Shown here in pieces: positions 35,487 to 43,663 of a stretch of DNA of 64,000 bases. The DNA is taken from contig JBDWSF010000018.1 of NCBI GenBank assembly GCA_039985655.1, positions 1-64,000 on the forward strand. The letters run 5' to 3'. Position 1 is the first letter of the stretch. The number at the start of each line of letters is the position of its first letter. Origin of the DNA: Postechiella sp039985655. Its GTDB lineage: Bacteria; Bacteroidota; Bacteroidia; Flavobacteriales; Flavobacteriaceae. The notes below the pieces were generated by a model. That model was not told the DNA's origin and ran no database searches. It saw only the letters and a program-made list of their open reading frames with translations. The translations under genes were made by a program, and so were the position numbers.

Positions 35487-36140
35487 ATGTTAGACAAAAC
35501 AGGCATAGCAAAGCGTATAGCGCAAGAAGTACAAAATGGTTATTATGTTAATCTAGGTATTGGCATTCCAACATTAGTAGCTAACTATGTTAGAAATGAT
35601 ATAGAAGTAGAGTTTCAAAGTGAAAATGGCGTATTGGGTATGGGACCTTTCCCTATTGAAGGTGAAGAAGATGCCGATGTAATTAACGCAGGTAAGCAAA
35701 CCATTACCACTTTACCAGGAGCAAGTTTTTTTGATTCTGCAATGAGCTTTTCCATGATAAGAGGTCAACATGTTGACCTTACCATATTAGGAGCCATGGA
35801 GGTTGCAGAGAATGGAGATATTGCCAATTGGAAAATCCCAGGAAAAATGGTAAAAGGCATGGGAGGTGCTATGGATTTAGTTGCTAGTGCCGAAAATATT
35901 ATAGTGGCGATGATGCATACCAATAAGCGAGGCGAATCAAAACTATTAAAAAAATGTTCACTGCCATTAACAGGCGTTGGATGTGTAAAAAAGATAGTGA
36001 CCAATCTAGCAGTATTAGAAGTGGTAGAAAACGGATTTAAACTATTAGAGCGTGCACCAGGCGTTTCAATAGAAACTATTAAAGAAGCTACAGATGGCAA
36101 TTTAATAGTTATAGGAGATATTAAGGAAATGAATATTTAA
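35487..36140 (+). CDS. scoB: 3-oxoacid CoA-transferase subunit B
   Basis: The 217-residue beta subunit carries the catalytic glutamate in the motif SENGVLGMGP. Other family features are NLGIGIPTLVANYV and GAMEVAENGDIANWKIPGK. It directly follows subunit A, consistent with a complex made from coupled translation. The product acetoacetyl-CoA would enter central metabolism by thiolysis elsewhere. Confidence 0.95.
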   Translation: MLDKTGIAKRIAQEVQNGYYVNLGIGIPTLVANYVRNDIEVEFQSENGVLGMGPFPIEGEEDADVINAGKQTITTLPGASFFDSAMSFSMIRGQHVDLTILGAMEVAENGDIANWKIPGKMVKGMGGAMDLVASAENIIVAMMHTNKRGESKLLKKCSLPLTGVGCVKKIVTNLAVLEVVENGFKLLERAPGVSIETIKEATDGNLIVIGDIKEMNI

Positions 36141-36163
36141 AACAAATTTAAAACACGAAAAAC

Positions 36164-37114
36164 ATGGCAAAAGAATTTGCATCAAAAGCTGATTTAGGAG
36201 AAAAAGAAGTTACTTTTTCTGAAATAGGAAAAGGATGTTACGCATATACAACAGAGGGTGATCCCAATAGTGGAGTAATTATTGGTGATGACTATGTTAT
36301 GGTAATAGAAGCACAAGCTACACCACGAATGGCTAAAGATGTTATTGAAAGAGTGCGTAAAATAACAGATAAACCAATAAAATATTTAGTCTTAACACAT
36401 TACCATGCTGTAAGAGTTTTAGGAGCTAGTGAGTACAATGCTGACGAAATTATCATGTCTCAGAAAACCAATGAAATGGTTGAAGAACGTGGCGCGCAAG
36501 ATTGGCAAAGTGAATTTGAACGTTTTCCTAGATTGTTTAGAGGACATGAAAGTATTCCAGGACTTACACATCCTACTATGATTTTTGAAGATAAACTTAC
36601 TGTGAATCTTGGAAATAAAAAGGTAGAAATAATGCATGTTGGAGAAGGTCATACAAGAGGAGATAGTATTGTTTGGGTACCAGACGAAAAAGTAATGTAT
36701 GCTGGAGACTTGGTGGAGTATGGGGCAACACCATATTGTGGAGATGCACAACTTAAAAACTGGCCATCAACACTTCAAACGTTAAGTGATTTTAAACCAA
36801 AAGCATTAGTGCCAGGACGTGGAGAAGCATTAAAGAATGAAGTTGAATGTCAAGAAGCCATACTAATGACTTCAGAGTACGTAACGATGTTATATCAACA
36901 AGCAGTATTAAGTGTTACTCGAAAAGAATCATTAAAAAAATGTTACGATACATTAATGAAAGAGATGACACCACGTTTTGGAGGCTGGGTTATTTTTGAA
37001 CATTGTATGCCTTTTAATGTAACAAGAGCTTTTGATGAAGCAAGTGGTATTTCTCATCCAAGAATTTGGACAGATGAAAGAGATGTTTCTATGTGGAATG
37101 AGTTAAACTCATAA
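36164..37114 (+). CDS. metallo-beta-lactamase-fold hydrolase with an altered metal site
   Basis: The 316-residue MBL-fold protein would hydrolyse an ester, thioester or lactone. The usual HxHxDH motif reads His79-Tyr-His81-Ala-Val-Arg84, so the Asp and last His of the second metal site are replaced. The later His of that site is also Arg (PGRGEAL, Arg219). Ligands of the first site remain (His79, His81, His163 in GEGHTRGD), as does Asp182 in YAGD. The protein may thus bind a single metal. It lies between scoB and the flavin monooxygenase gene, so it probably acts in the same pathway. Confidence 0.85.
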   Translation: MAKEFASKADLGEKEVTFSEIGKGCYAYTTEGDPNSGVIIGDDYVMVIEAQATPRMAKDVIERVRKITDKPIKYLVLTHYHAVRVLGASEYNADEIIMSQKTNEMVEERGAQDWQSEFERFPRLFRGHESIPGLTHPTMIFEDKLTVNLGNKKVEIMHVGEGHTRGDSIVWVPDEKVMYAGDLVEYGATPYCGDAQLKNWPSTLQTLSDFKPKALVPGRGEALKNEVECQEAILMTSEYVTMLYQQAVLSVTRKESLKKCYDTLMKEMTPRFGGWVIFEHCMPFNVTRAFDEASGISHPRIWTDERDVSMWNELNS

Positions 37115-37156
37115 AAAGAATAATCGATTAATTATAATTATTAAAATTAACAGCTT

Positions 37157-39007
37157 ATGAAATGGGTTATACCAAAAACATATACAAATCCTGTATATCC
37201 ACTTAAAAGTGTTTCAGATATAAATTCTAATACACCAACTAAATATAAAGTTGCCATTATTGGTGCAGGTCCTGTTGGCTTAACAGCAGCCTTAGATTTA
37301 GCAAAAAGAGGAATTCCTTGTGTTGTTTTTAGTAAAGAAAAATCTGTAAGTATTGGAAGTAGAGCCCTTTGTTTTTCAAAAAAAACACTTGAAGTTGTTA
37401 ATCGATTAGGTACTAGAGTTTGTCAAAAATTAATTGATAAAGGTGTTACATGGAATATTGGGAAGGTTTTTTATAAGGAAGATGAAGTATATAGGTTTAA
37501 TTTACAACCTGAAGAAGGACATAAAATACCTGCTTTTATAAACCTACAACAGTATTATTTTGAAGAATATTTAGTTGATGAGGCACATGAGAATCCGTTA
37601 ATAGATTTACGTTGGCAGAGTAATGCAAACTTTATATCTCAAACGGATGAAAATGTTACTCTTAAAATTGAAACTAAAGAAGGTGATTATATTATTGAAG
37701 CAGATTATTTAATTGCATGCGACGGTGTTCGTAGCCCTACAAGAGAGGTTATGAATATACCTTATGAAGGCGAATTGTTTGAAGAAAATTTTCTGATTGC
37801 GGATATAACTATGGAGAACGATTTCCCTACGGAAAGATGGTTTTGGTTCGATCCTCCTTTTAACGAAGGGTATTCGGCATTACTCCATAAAGAACCAGAT
37901 GGTGTTTGGCGGATTGATTTACAATTAGGTTGGGAAGATATAGATAAGGATAAAGAATTGGACCAGGATCGCATAAAAGAACGTCTTAGAAAAATGTTAG
38001 GCGATGATTGCAAATTTGAATTAGAATGGACGAGCATTTATAATTTTAGATGTATGCGTATGCAAAACTTAATGCATGATAGAGTATTGTTTGCAGGAGA
38101 TAGTGCGCATCAAGTTTCTCCTTTTGGAGCACGTGGCGCAAATGGAGGTGTTCAAGATACTGATAATTTAATTTGGAAACTTGCCTATGTAATTCAAGGT
38201 AAAGCTCCAAAATCAATATTAAATACGTATCAAGAAGAAAGAAGTCCAGCTACAGATGAGAATATATATCATTCCTCTAATGCTACCGATTTTATTTCGC
38301 CTAAATCTAAAATTAGTACTTTATTTAGAAATCAAACGTTAAGTTTAGCAAAATCGCATGAGTTTGCTCAAAAACTAGTTAATAGCGGTCGATTGTCTCA
38401 TGCTTATAAATATTTGAATTCTTCATTAATAACTCCTGATGATGATTCTTGGGGTGGAAACCTTCAACCTGGTTATTCTTTTAATGATATTGAATTTAAA
38501 AAAGATGATAAAAACATAAACTTAATCGATGTATTAAGTAATGATTTTACGCTGTTAGTTTATGGAGATGCAGATTTGGATACGTCAAAATTGACCAATG
38601 AGCTTAACATACAAGTCATTTTTATTTCAGAACATGAAACTGGAAATACGTTCATTGATAAGAGCGGCGATTTTAAGAAAAGGTATGGCGTAGAAAAAGG
38701 AAGTTGGTATCTAATTAGGCCAGACCATTACATAGCTTCAAGAGGTAAGACTGTAGATTATGGTAGGATTAATATGTCACTAGATAAAGCTACCTATAAT
38801 ACAGAAAACAGGTCTAAATCTAATATTGTAGACCAGAACCCACAATATCAAAAAGATGATATGTATAAAGAACTAATTGAAACACATGAAGGGTTAAGTG
38901 AAGAAGAAAGTCATGAGTTGAATGCAAAATTAGTATTACTAATGATGAACCAAGTTGATGATATTGATACTTGGAAAAACATAGTTGAATCGGCAAAAGG
39001 GGCCTAA
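37157..39007 (+). CDS. FAD-dependent aromatic monooxygenase (MhpA/PheA class A type)
   Basis: The 616-residue protein has the FAD-binding motif VAIIGAGPVGLTAALDLAKRG (about 33-53). The middle FAD/NADPH motif DYLIACDGVRSPTRE and the VLFAGDSAHQVSPFGARGAN motif of class A flavin hydroxylases are also present. A C-terminal thioredoxin-like domain (about 470-560) is seen in phenol and 3-(3-hydroxyphenyl)propionate hydroxylases. It would add a ring hydroxyl to a phenolic acid. Because the only ring-cleaving enzyme here is hmgA, I infer a product of the homogentisate type, for instance from 3-hydroxyphenylacetate. It is the last gene of the operon begun at hmgA. Confidence 0.9.
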   Translation: MKWVIPKTYTNPVYPLKSVSDINSNTPTKYKVAIIGAGPVGLTAALDLAKRGIPCVVFSKEKSVSIGSRALCFSKKTLEVVNRLGTRVCQKLIDKGVTWNIGKVFYKEDEVYRFNLQPEEGHKIPAFINLQQYYFEEYLVDEAHENPLIDLRWQSNANFISQTDENVTLKIETKEGDYIIEADYLIACDGVRSPTREVMNIPYEGELFEENFLIADITMENDFPTERWFWFDPPFNEGYSALLHKEPDGVWRIDLQLGWEDIDKDKELDQDRIKERLRKMLGDDCKFELEWTSIYNFRCMRMQNLMHDRVLFAGDSAHQVSPFGARGANGGVQDTDNLIWKLAYVIQGKAPKSILNTYQEERSPATDENIYHSSNATDFISPKSKISTLFRNQTLSLAKSHEFAQKLVNSGRLSHAYKYLNSSLITPDDDSWGGNLQPGYSFNDIEFKKDDKNINLIDVLSNDFTLLVYGDADLDTSKLTNELNIQVIFISEHETGNTFIDKSGDFKKRYGVEKGSWYLIRPDHYIASRGKTVDYGRINMSLDKATYNTENRSKSNIVDQNPQYQKDDMYKELIETHEGLSEEESHELNAKLVLLMMNQVDDIDTWKNIVESAKGA

Positions 39008-39030
39008 AAAAAATACAATGCAACATTAAT

Positions 39031-39074
39031 ACGCCAATCAATAATAAAACTAAGGTTTTATTATTGATTGGCGT
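39031..39074. other. 20-bp perfect hairpin after the catabolic operon
   Basis: ACGCCAATCAATAATAAAAC (39031-39050) pairs without mismatch with 39055-39074 around a TAAG loop. It lacks a T run on the plus strand, so it may protect the 3' end of the upstream mRNA rather than terminate it. Confidence 0.7.
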
Positions 39075-39094
39075 TGTCGTATTAAATTATAGGA

Positions 39095-39130
39095 TTTATA
39101 GTTAAATAATTAAAGCTATTTAACTATAAA
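39095..39130. other. 14-bp perfect hairpin
   Basis: TTTATAGTTAAATA (39095-39108) pairs with TATTTAACTATAAA (39117-39130). It is AT-rich, symmetric on both strands and located between the first hairpin and the terminator. It could be a structured 3' end or a binding site. Confidence 0.5.
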
Positions 39131-39166
39131 GTCTAAGTTCAAATTATAAGATAAATTTTAAAAAAC

Positions 39167-39201
39167 ACTATGATGACTTTTTGGCGTCATAGTCTTTTTT
39201 T
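39167..39201 (+). terminator. intrinsic terminator of the hmgA operon
   Basis: ACTATGATGAC pairs with GCGTCATAGT through nine pairs including one G-U, with a loop of seven bases, and TCTTTTTTT follows. It separates the hmgA operon from the TonB-receptor promoter. Confidence 0.75.
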
Positions 39202-39232
39202 ATATTTAAAAATATCTCTGTATTGTGAATTA

Positions 39233-39299
39233 TTGCACAAAACCTAAATAAAAGCATCATATTTCTGTAATTTAGAGGGTATTAATTAGTATAGTTTTG
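39233..39299 (+). promoter_or_regulatory. promoter and operator of the TonB receptor gene
   Basis: The 39-bp motif beginning TTGCACAAAACCTAAAT (39233-39249) also contains ATCATATTTCTGTA. The -7 element TAGTTTTG (39292-39299) starts 59 bp from the motif start, as at the hmgA promoter. The two promoters otherwise share no extended sequence, so the motif is a regulatory site and not simply a recent duplication. Confidence 0.7.
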
Positions 39300-39354
39300 A
39301 AGAATACCTTTAGGTATTAAAAAAGACTAATATTAACTAAACACTAAAATAATC

Positions 39355-42036
39355 ATGAAAAAAGGAGTATTAATTTTTGTTTTACTATTATCGACTATAG
39401 TATTTGCGCAGAAAAATGTATCTGGAAATATTACAGATTCTAATACTGGTGATCCCATTCCTGGAGCTTCAGTTATCATTGAAAACACAACTACAGGAGC
39501 AACAACCGATTTTGATGGAAATTTCAGTTTACAAGGAAATTCAAATGCTTTTACTCTAGTAATTAGTTTTTTAGGATATGAAACACAAAAAGTAGAAGTT
39601 ACTTCTGGTACAGGCACTTTAAATATTGCTTTAAAGGAAGACGCTGCACAATTAGATCAAGTTATTGTTACGGCTAATAAAACGGCACAGAGATCTCAAG
39701 ATGTCCCTTTAAGTATTACCGCAGTTGGGGCTAAAGAATTATCTAGAACAGGAGCCAATAAAGCCGAGGATTATTTTCCTAGCATACCTAATTTAAGTAT
39801 TTCATCATCAGGTGGTGGTGGTGCTAGCTTTGGAGATGGTAGATCTTCTGGGAAAAACATTTCTATTAGAGGTATTTCTGGAAATAATACGACAGCCTTT
39901 TATTTAGATGAAACGCCATTGCCAGAATTTGCAGATCCTAGATTATTTGATACAAATAGAATTGAAGTATTAAGAGGTCCACAAGGAACTTTATATGGTT
40001 CTAATACTATGGGGGGAGCTGTAAAAGTAATTACAAATCAACCTAATGCATATGCTACATCTGGAAATATAGATTTTTCAACGGCAAAAGTTAAAGAAGG
40101 AGATGCGGATTACAGTATTCAAAGTGTTTTAAATGTACCATTAATTAAAGAAAAACTAGCTTTAAGAGTAGGTGCTTTTTACGCTTTTGAAACGGGTATT
40201 TATGATAGAAAACAACAAACTAATTTTAATGGTTTTCCTTTAAATACTGGAGATGGAACAGGTGCCAATACAGGATCTATATATGACAATCCAGATGGTA
40301 GCGGTATTCAGATACCATATGATTTAGGTTCAATACCAATTGTTTTACAGGAAAATGGTAATAATGGGTTAACTGGTAATTATGGAGATAATGTAGATGA
40401 TGAAAAAAGTTTTGGTATTAATATTGGATTAGGATTTTACCCTAATGAAAATGTAAAGATTATTCCAAAATTAATTTATCAAAAAACTGAAGGAGACGGA
40501 TTAGATTTTGCAGATTTTAGTCCAGATAATTTTACTCAATATAGAGTAGCTGGTATTGATGAGAAATATGAATTAGATTTATTACATACAAGTCTTTTAA
40601 CACAATTTGATTTTGAAAAAGGACAGTTAACAAATAATTTATCTTACACTAAAGTGGATCAGTTTGATAGAGAAGATGTAACAGAACGTGAGAGTTCAGG
40701 CCCAACAAGCACAGAACTTACACCATTTGATGAGAATGGAGATTTTGCAGATTTATCTGAAGCTTATTTTTATCCTGAATTTATAGATCGTGCAGGTGAA
40801 TTAAACAAATTAGTTGAAGAACTTCGTTATAGCTCAAATAATGAAGATTCTAAATTAAATTTTACTGCTGGATTATTTTATAGTTCAGAAACTTCAAAAT
40901 TTAATGCATCACAACCTAGAAATGCATATTTAGAAGATTTATCTGGTTTCTTTCAGAACCTTATTGATCTTGGTGTAACTGAAGTAGAAGGTCTGCCTGA
41001 ATTTATAGCTTCAGAGAACTTTATATGGTACTCTCAAGATACAGACTTTAAAACTAATGAGTTTGCACTATTTGGTGAAGCATATTGGGATATTTCACCG
41101 AAACTTAAAGCTACAGTTGGTTTAAGATATTTTTCTTATACTCAAGAATTGAAACAAACGTTAGCAGGTTTTGTAGCTGCGGGTAGTGGAACACCTACTG
41201 ATGAAAAAACAAAAGATAGTGGTTTTACGCCTAAATTCAATTTAACATATACTATAAATGATAACAGTCTTATTTACGGGAGTGCTACTAGAGGATATAG
41301 GTTAGGTGGTGCTAATGGTATTGTTCCTGTGATTTTTGCAGAAGCAGATTTAGCTGCAATTGGTTTAACAGAAGCTCCAAGAACATTTGCTCCTGACTTC
41401 TTATGGACTTATGAAGTCGGTAGTAAAAATACTTTCTTAGGTAATAAATTAGTTGCCAACATGTCTTTGTTTCATACCGTATGGAATGATTTACAACAAC
41501 GTGTTTTTCTTCCTTCAGGATTTTTGTTTGTAGATAATATTGGTCAAGCAACAATGACGGGTGTAGAATTAGAAATTAAAGGTAAAGTGAATAAAAACTT
41601 GCAAGTTGGTGGAGCTTTTGGATATACAAAAGCAGAAATTAAAGAAGGAAGTATTTTAACGGGTGCAGAAAAAGGAGATAGAGTTCTTAATGTTCCTGAA
41701 TTAACAGCAAGTGCTAATATTCAATATGCACACCAATTGAAAAATGAAGATAATTCTATGTTTTATAGACTTGATTTGAATCATTCAGGTGATCGTGTAA
41801 ATACATTTTCACCAGAGACTGAATCTCAATTTGTATTTGATTCATTTACAACTTTAAGTGCAAGAATTGGTTACACAAGTAAAAAATATGATGTTGCATT
41901 GTTTGCAAAAAACATAACAAATACAATTGCTAATTTTGGAGATATTACATCGCTTGCAGCTACACCTTTCGGTAGAACAAGATATGCTACAGGTAGACCA
42001 TCTTCTATTGGAGTAAACTTAAAGTACAAGTTCTAA
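39355..42036 (+). CDS. TonB-dependent receptor, probably for an aromatic substrate
   Basis: The 893-residue outer-membrane receptor has a signal peptide (…IVFAQ, residue 19) and a carboxypeptidase-regulatory-like domain (about 20-105, DSNTGDPIPGASVIIENTT). A plug (NISIRGISGNNTTAFYLDE, IEVLRGPQGTLYGSNTMGGA) and a barrel ending in an aromatic residue (GVNLKYKF) complete it. No SusD gene is adjacent, so it is not a SusCD pair. It shares its operator with the hmgA operon and starts a second transcription unit of the catabolic cluster, hence the inferred substrate. Confidence 0.92.
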   Translation: MKKGVLIFVLLLSTIVFAQKNVSGNITDSNTGDPIPGASVIIENTTTGATTDFDGNFSLQGNSNAFTLVISFLGYETQKVEVTSGTGTLNIALKEDAAQLDQVIVTANKTAQRSQDVPLSITAVGAKELSRTGANKAEDYFPSIPNLSISSSGGGGASFGDGRSSGKNISIRGISGNNTTAFYLDETPLPEFADPRLFDTNRIEVLRGPQGTLYGSNTMGGAVKVITNQPNAYATSGNIDFSTAKVKEGDADYSIQSVLNVPLIKEKLALRVGAFYAFETGIYDRKQQTNFNGFPLNTGDGTGANTGSIYDNPDGSGIQIPYDLGSIPIVLQENGNNGLTGNYGDNVDDEKSFGINIGLGFYPNENVKIIPKLIYQKTEGDGLDFADFSPDNFTQYRVAGIDEKYELDLLHTSLLTQFDFEKGQLTNNLSYTKVDQFDREDVTERESSGPTSTELTPFDENGDFADLSEAYFYPEFIDRAGELNKLVEELRYSSNNEDSKLNFTAGLFYSSETSKFNASQPRNAYLEDLSGFFQNLIDLGVTEVEGLPEFIASENFIWYSQDTDFKTNEFALFGEAYWDISPKLKATVGLRYFSYTQELKQTLAGFVAAGSGTPTDEKTKDSGFTPKFNLTYTINDNSLIYGSATRGYRLGGANGIVPVIFAEADLAAIGLTEAPRTFAPDFLWTYEVGSKNTFLGNKLVANMSLFHTVWNDLQQRVFLPSGFLFVDNIGQATMTGVELEIKGKVNKNLQVGGAFGYTKAEIKEGSILTGAEKGDRVLNVPELTASANIQYAHQLKNEDNSMFYRLDLNHSGDRVNTFSPETESQFVFDSFTTLSARIGYTSKKYDVALFAKNITNTIANFGDITSLAATPFGRTRYATGRPSSIGVNLKYKF

Positions 42037-42121
42037 ATTAAGTACTAACAGTTAAGAAAAATTAAATAAATTATTAAATGCTAAAATGGGGAGTTGTTAA
42101 TATGCTTCTCATTTTTTAAAA

Positions 42122-43612
42122 ATGAATATGGAATATCAAATTTTACCAAAAGTTGAATCTTTTTTGAATAAAAAGAAATTATCATTATTTATAGATGGTA
42201 AAGAAGAGGCTGCTCAAACAGATAATTTAATACCAGTAAATAATCCAGCAACAGAAGATGTATTGGCATATATTCCAAATGCAGCAAGTAGCGATATAGA
42301 GAAAGCAATTAAAGCTGCAGATAAAGCTCTAAATGCTGGTAAATGGCCAAAATTATTAGTAAATCAAAGAGAAAAAATGATGTTGGATTATGCCAATATT
42401 ATTGAACGTAATGAACCCGAACTTGCACAATTATTAGTTTTAGAACATGGTAAATTATACGCAGATGCTCAAAAGGAAGTTCGTGCAGCAGTAAATTGTT
42501 TTCGTTATTATGCAGGTTGGTCAACAAAAATTGAAGGTTCTACTTTAGATGTATCATTAGGAGGAGCAGATCATTTTGCATATACAAAAAGAGAACCTAT
42601 TGGTGTAATTGGTGCTATAGCACCTTGGAATGTACCAATAATGATGTACGCTTGGAAAATAGCTCCCGCACTAGCTTGTGCTTGCACAGTTGTTTTTAAA
42701 CCATCAGAGGAAACTCCTCTAACAGCATTATTTCTTGCTAATCTTTCAATGGAAGCAGGTATTCCAGAAGGTGTTATTAATGTAGTAACAGGTGATGGTC
42801 AAAATGCAGGAAATGATATTGTACAACATCCTTTAGTTTCAAAAATTACATTTACAGGTTCTACTCATGTTGGAAAAATTATTGGACAAGGTGCTGCAAA
42901 AACACTTAAAGATTTTACATTAGAGTTAGGAGGAAAGAACCCTGTTTTAGTGTTAGATGATGCCGATTTTAACAAAGTGCCAAAAGGCGCAGCAAAAGGT
43001 ATATTTTACAATCAAGGACAAGTTTGTGTGTCAGGTTCTAGAATCTATTTGCCAAAAAGCAGATATGACAATTTATTAGGTGATATTGGTGATATTGCAA
43101 ACACTATGAAAACAGGAAATGGTTTTGATACAAACTCACAAATGGGGCCGTTAGTTTCTGAAAAACATATGCAAAGTGTAATGCGTTATATTGATTCTGG
43201 AAAAACATCTGGAGCAGAAGTTGTTGCAGGGGGGAATAAACTTTTTGATAAAGGGTATTATATTGCTCCAACAGTGTTTTCTAATCCCGACAACAAAAAT
43301 ATTGATATCTTAACTGAAGAAATATTTGGACCTGTAATAGTTGCTGTTGCTTATGATGGTATTGATGATTTAATACAGAAGGCTAACGATACAAGCTATG
43401 GTTTGGCAGCAAGCGTTTGGACAAATAACGTAAGCAATATGCACAAAACATTAGAAAAATTAAATGCAGGAATGATTTACGTAAATTCTGCTGTAAGATC
43501 AGACCCTAATTTACCACTTGGAGGTTTTAATCAATCTGGAATTGGTAATGAATTGGGTAGTGCATCTATAAAAGCATACACTCGATTAAAATCTGTTGTT
43601 ATTGCTTATTAG
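42122..43612 (+). CDS. NAD(P)-dependent aldehyde dehydrogenase
   Basis: The 496-residue enzyme oxidises an aldehyde to a carboxylate. It has the family motifs GAIAPWNVPIMM, FTGSTHVGKII, LELGGKNPVLVLDDADF with the general-base Glu, and NQGQVCVSGSR with the nucleophile Cys302. The C-terminal motif NLPLGGFNQSGIG is also present. The substrate is probably an aromatic or amine-derived aldehyde produced by the aminotransferases nearby. It starts 86 bp after the receptor gene, probably in the same transcript. Confidence 0.95.
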   Translation: MNMEYQILPKVESFLNKKKLSLFIDGKEEAAQTDNLIPVNNPATEDVLAYIPNAASSDIEKAIKAADKALNAGKWPKLLVNQREKMMLDYANIIERNEPELAQLLVLEHGKLYADAQKEVRAAVNCFRYYAGWSTKIEGSTLDVSLGGADHFAYTKREPIGVIGAIAPWNVPIMMYAWKIAPALACACTVVFKPSEETPLTALFLANLSMEAGIPEGVINVVTGDGQNAGNDIVQHPLVSKITFTGSTHVGKIIGQGAAKTLKDFTLELGGKNPVLVLDDADFNKVPKGAAKGIFYNQGQVCVSGSRIYLPKSRYDNLLGDIGDIANTMKTGNGFDTNSQMGPLVSEKHMQSVMRYIDSGKTSGAEVVAGGNKLFDKGYYIAPTVFSNPDNKNIDILTEEIFGPVIVAVAYDGIDDLIQKANDTSYGLAASVWTNNVSNMHKTLEKLNAGMIYVNSAVRSDPNLPLGGFNQSGIGNELGSASIKAYTRLKSVVIAY

Positions 43613-43663
43613 AATAAAGTAATTTATAACCATTTATTTGAATCAATTACAAAATAAAAACAA

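Larger units (their letters stand above)
39008..39354. other. 347-bp intergenic region with three hairpins and a promoter
   Basis: From left to right it holds a 20-bp perfect hairpin, a 14-bp perfect hairpin, an intrinsic terminator and the TonB-receptor operator with -7 element. Every part longer than 40 bp is accounted for by these signals. Confidence 0.7.

Noticed and set aside
9467..42036. Calling either TonB-dependent receptor a SusC protein
   Set aside because: Neither is followed or preceded by a SusD-like lipoprotein gene; one belongs to an ECF/FecR trio and the other to an aromatic cluster.
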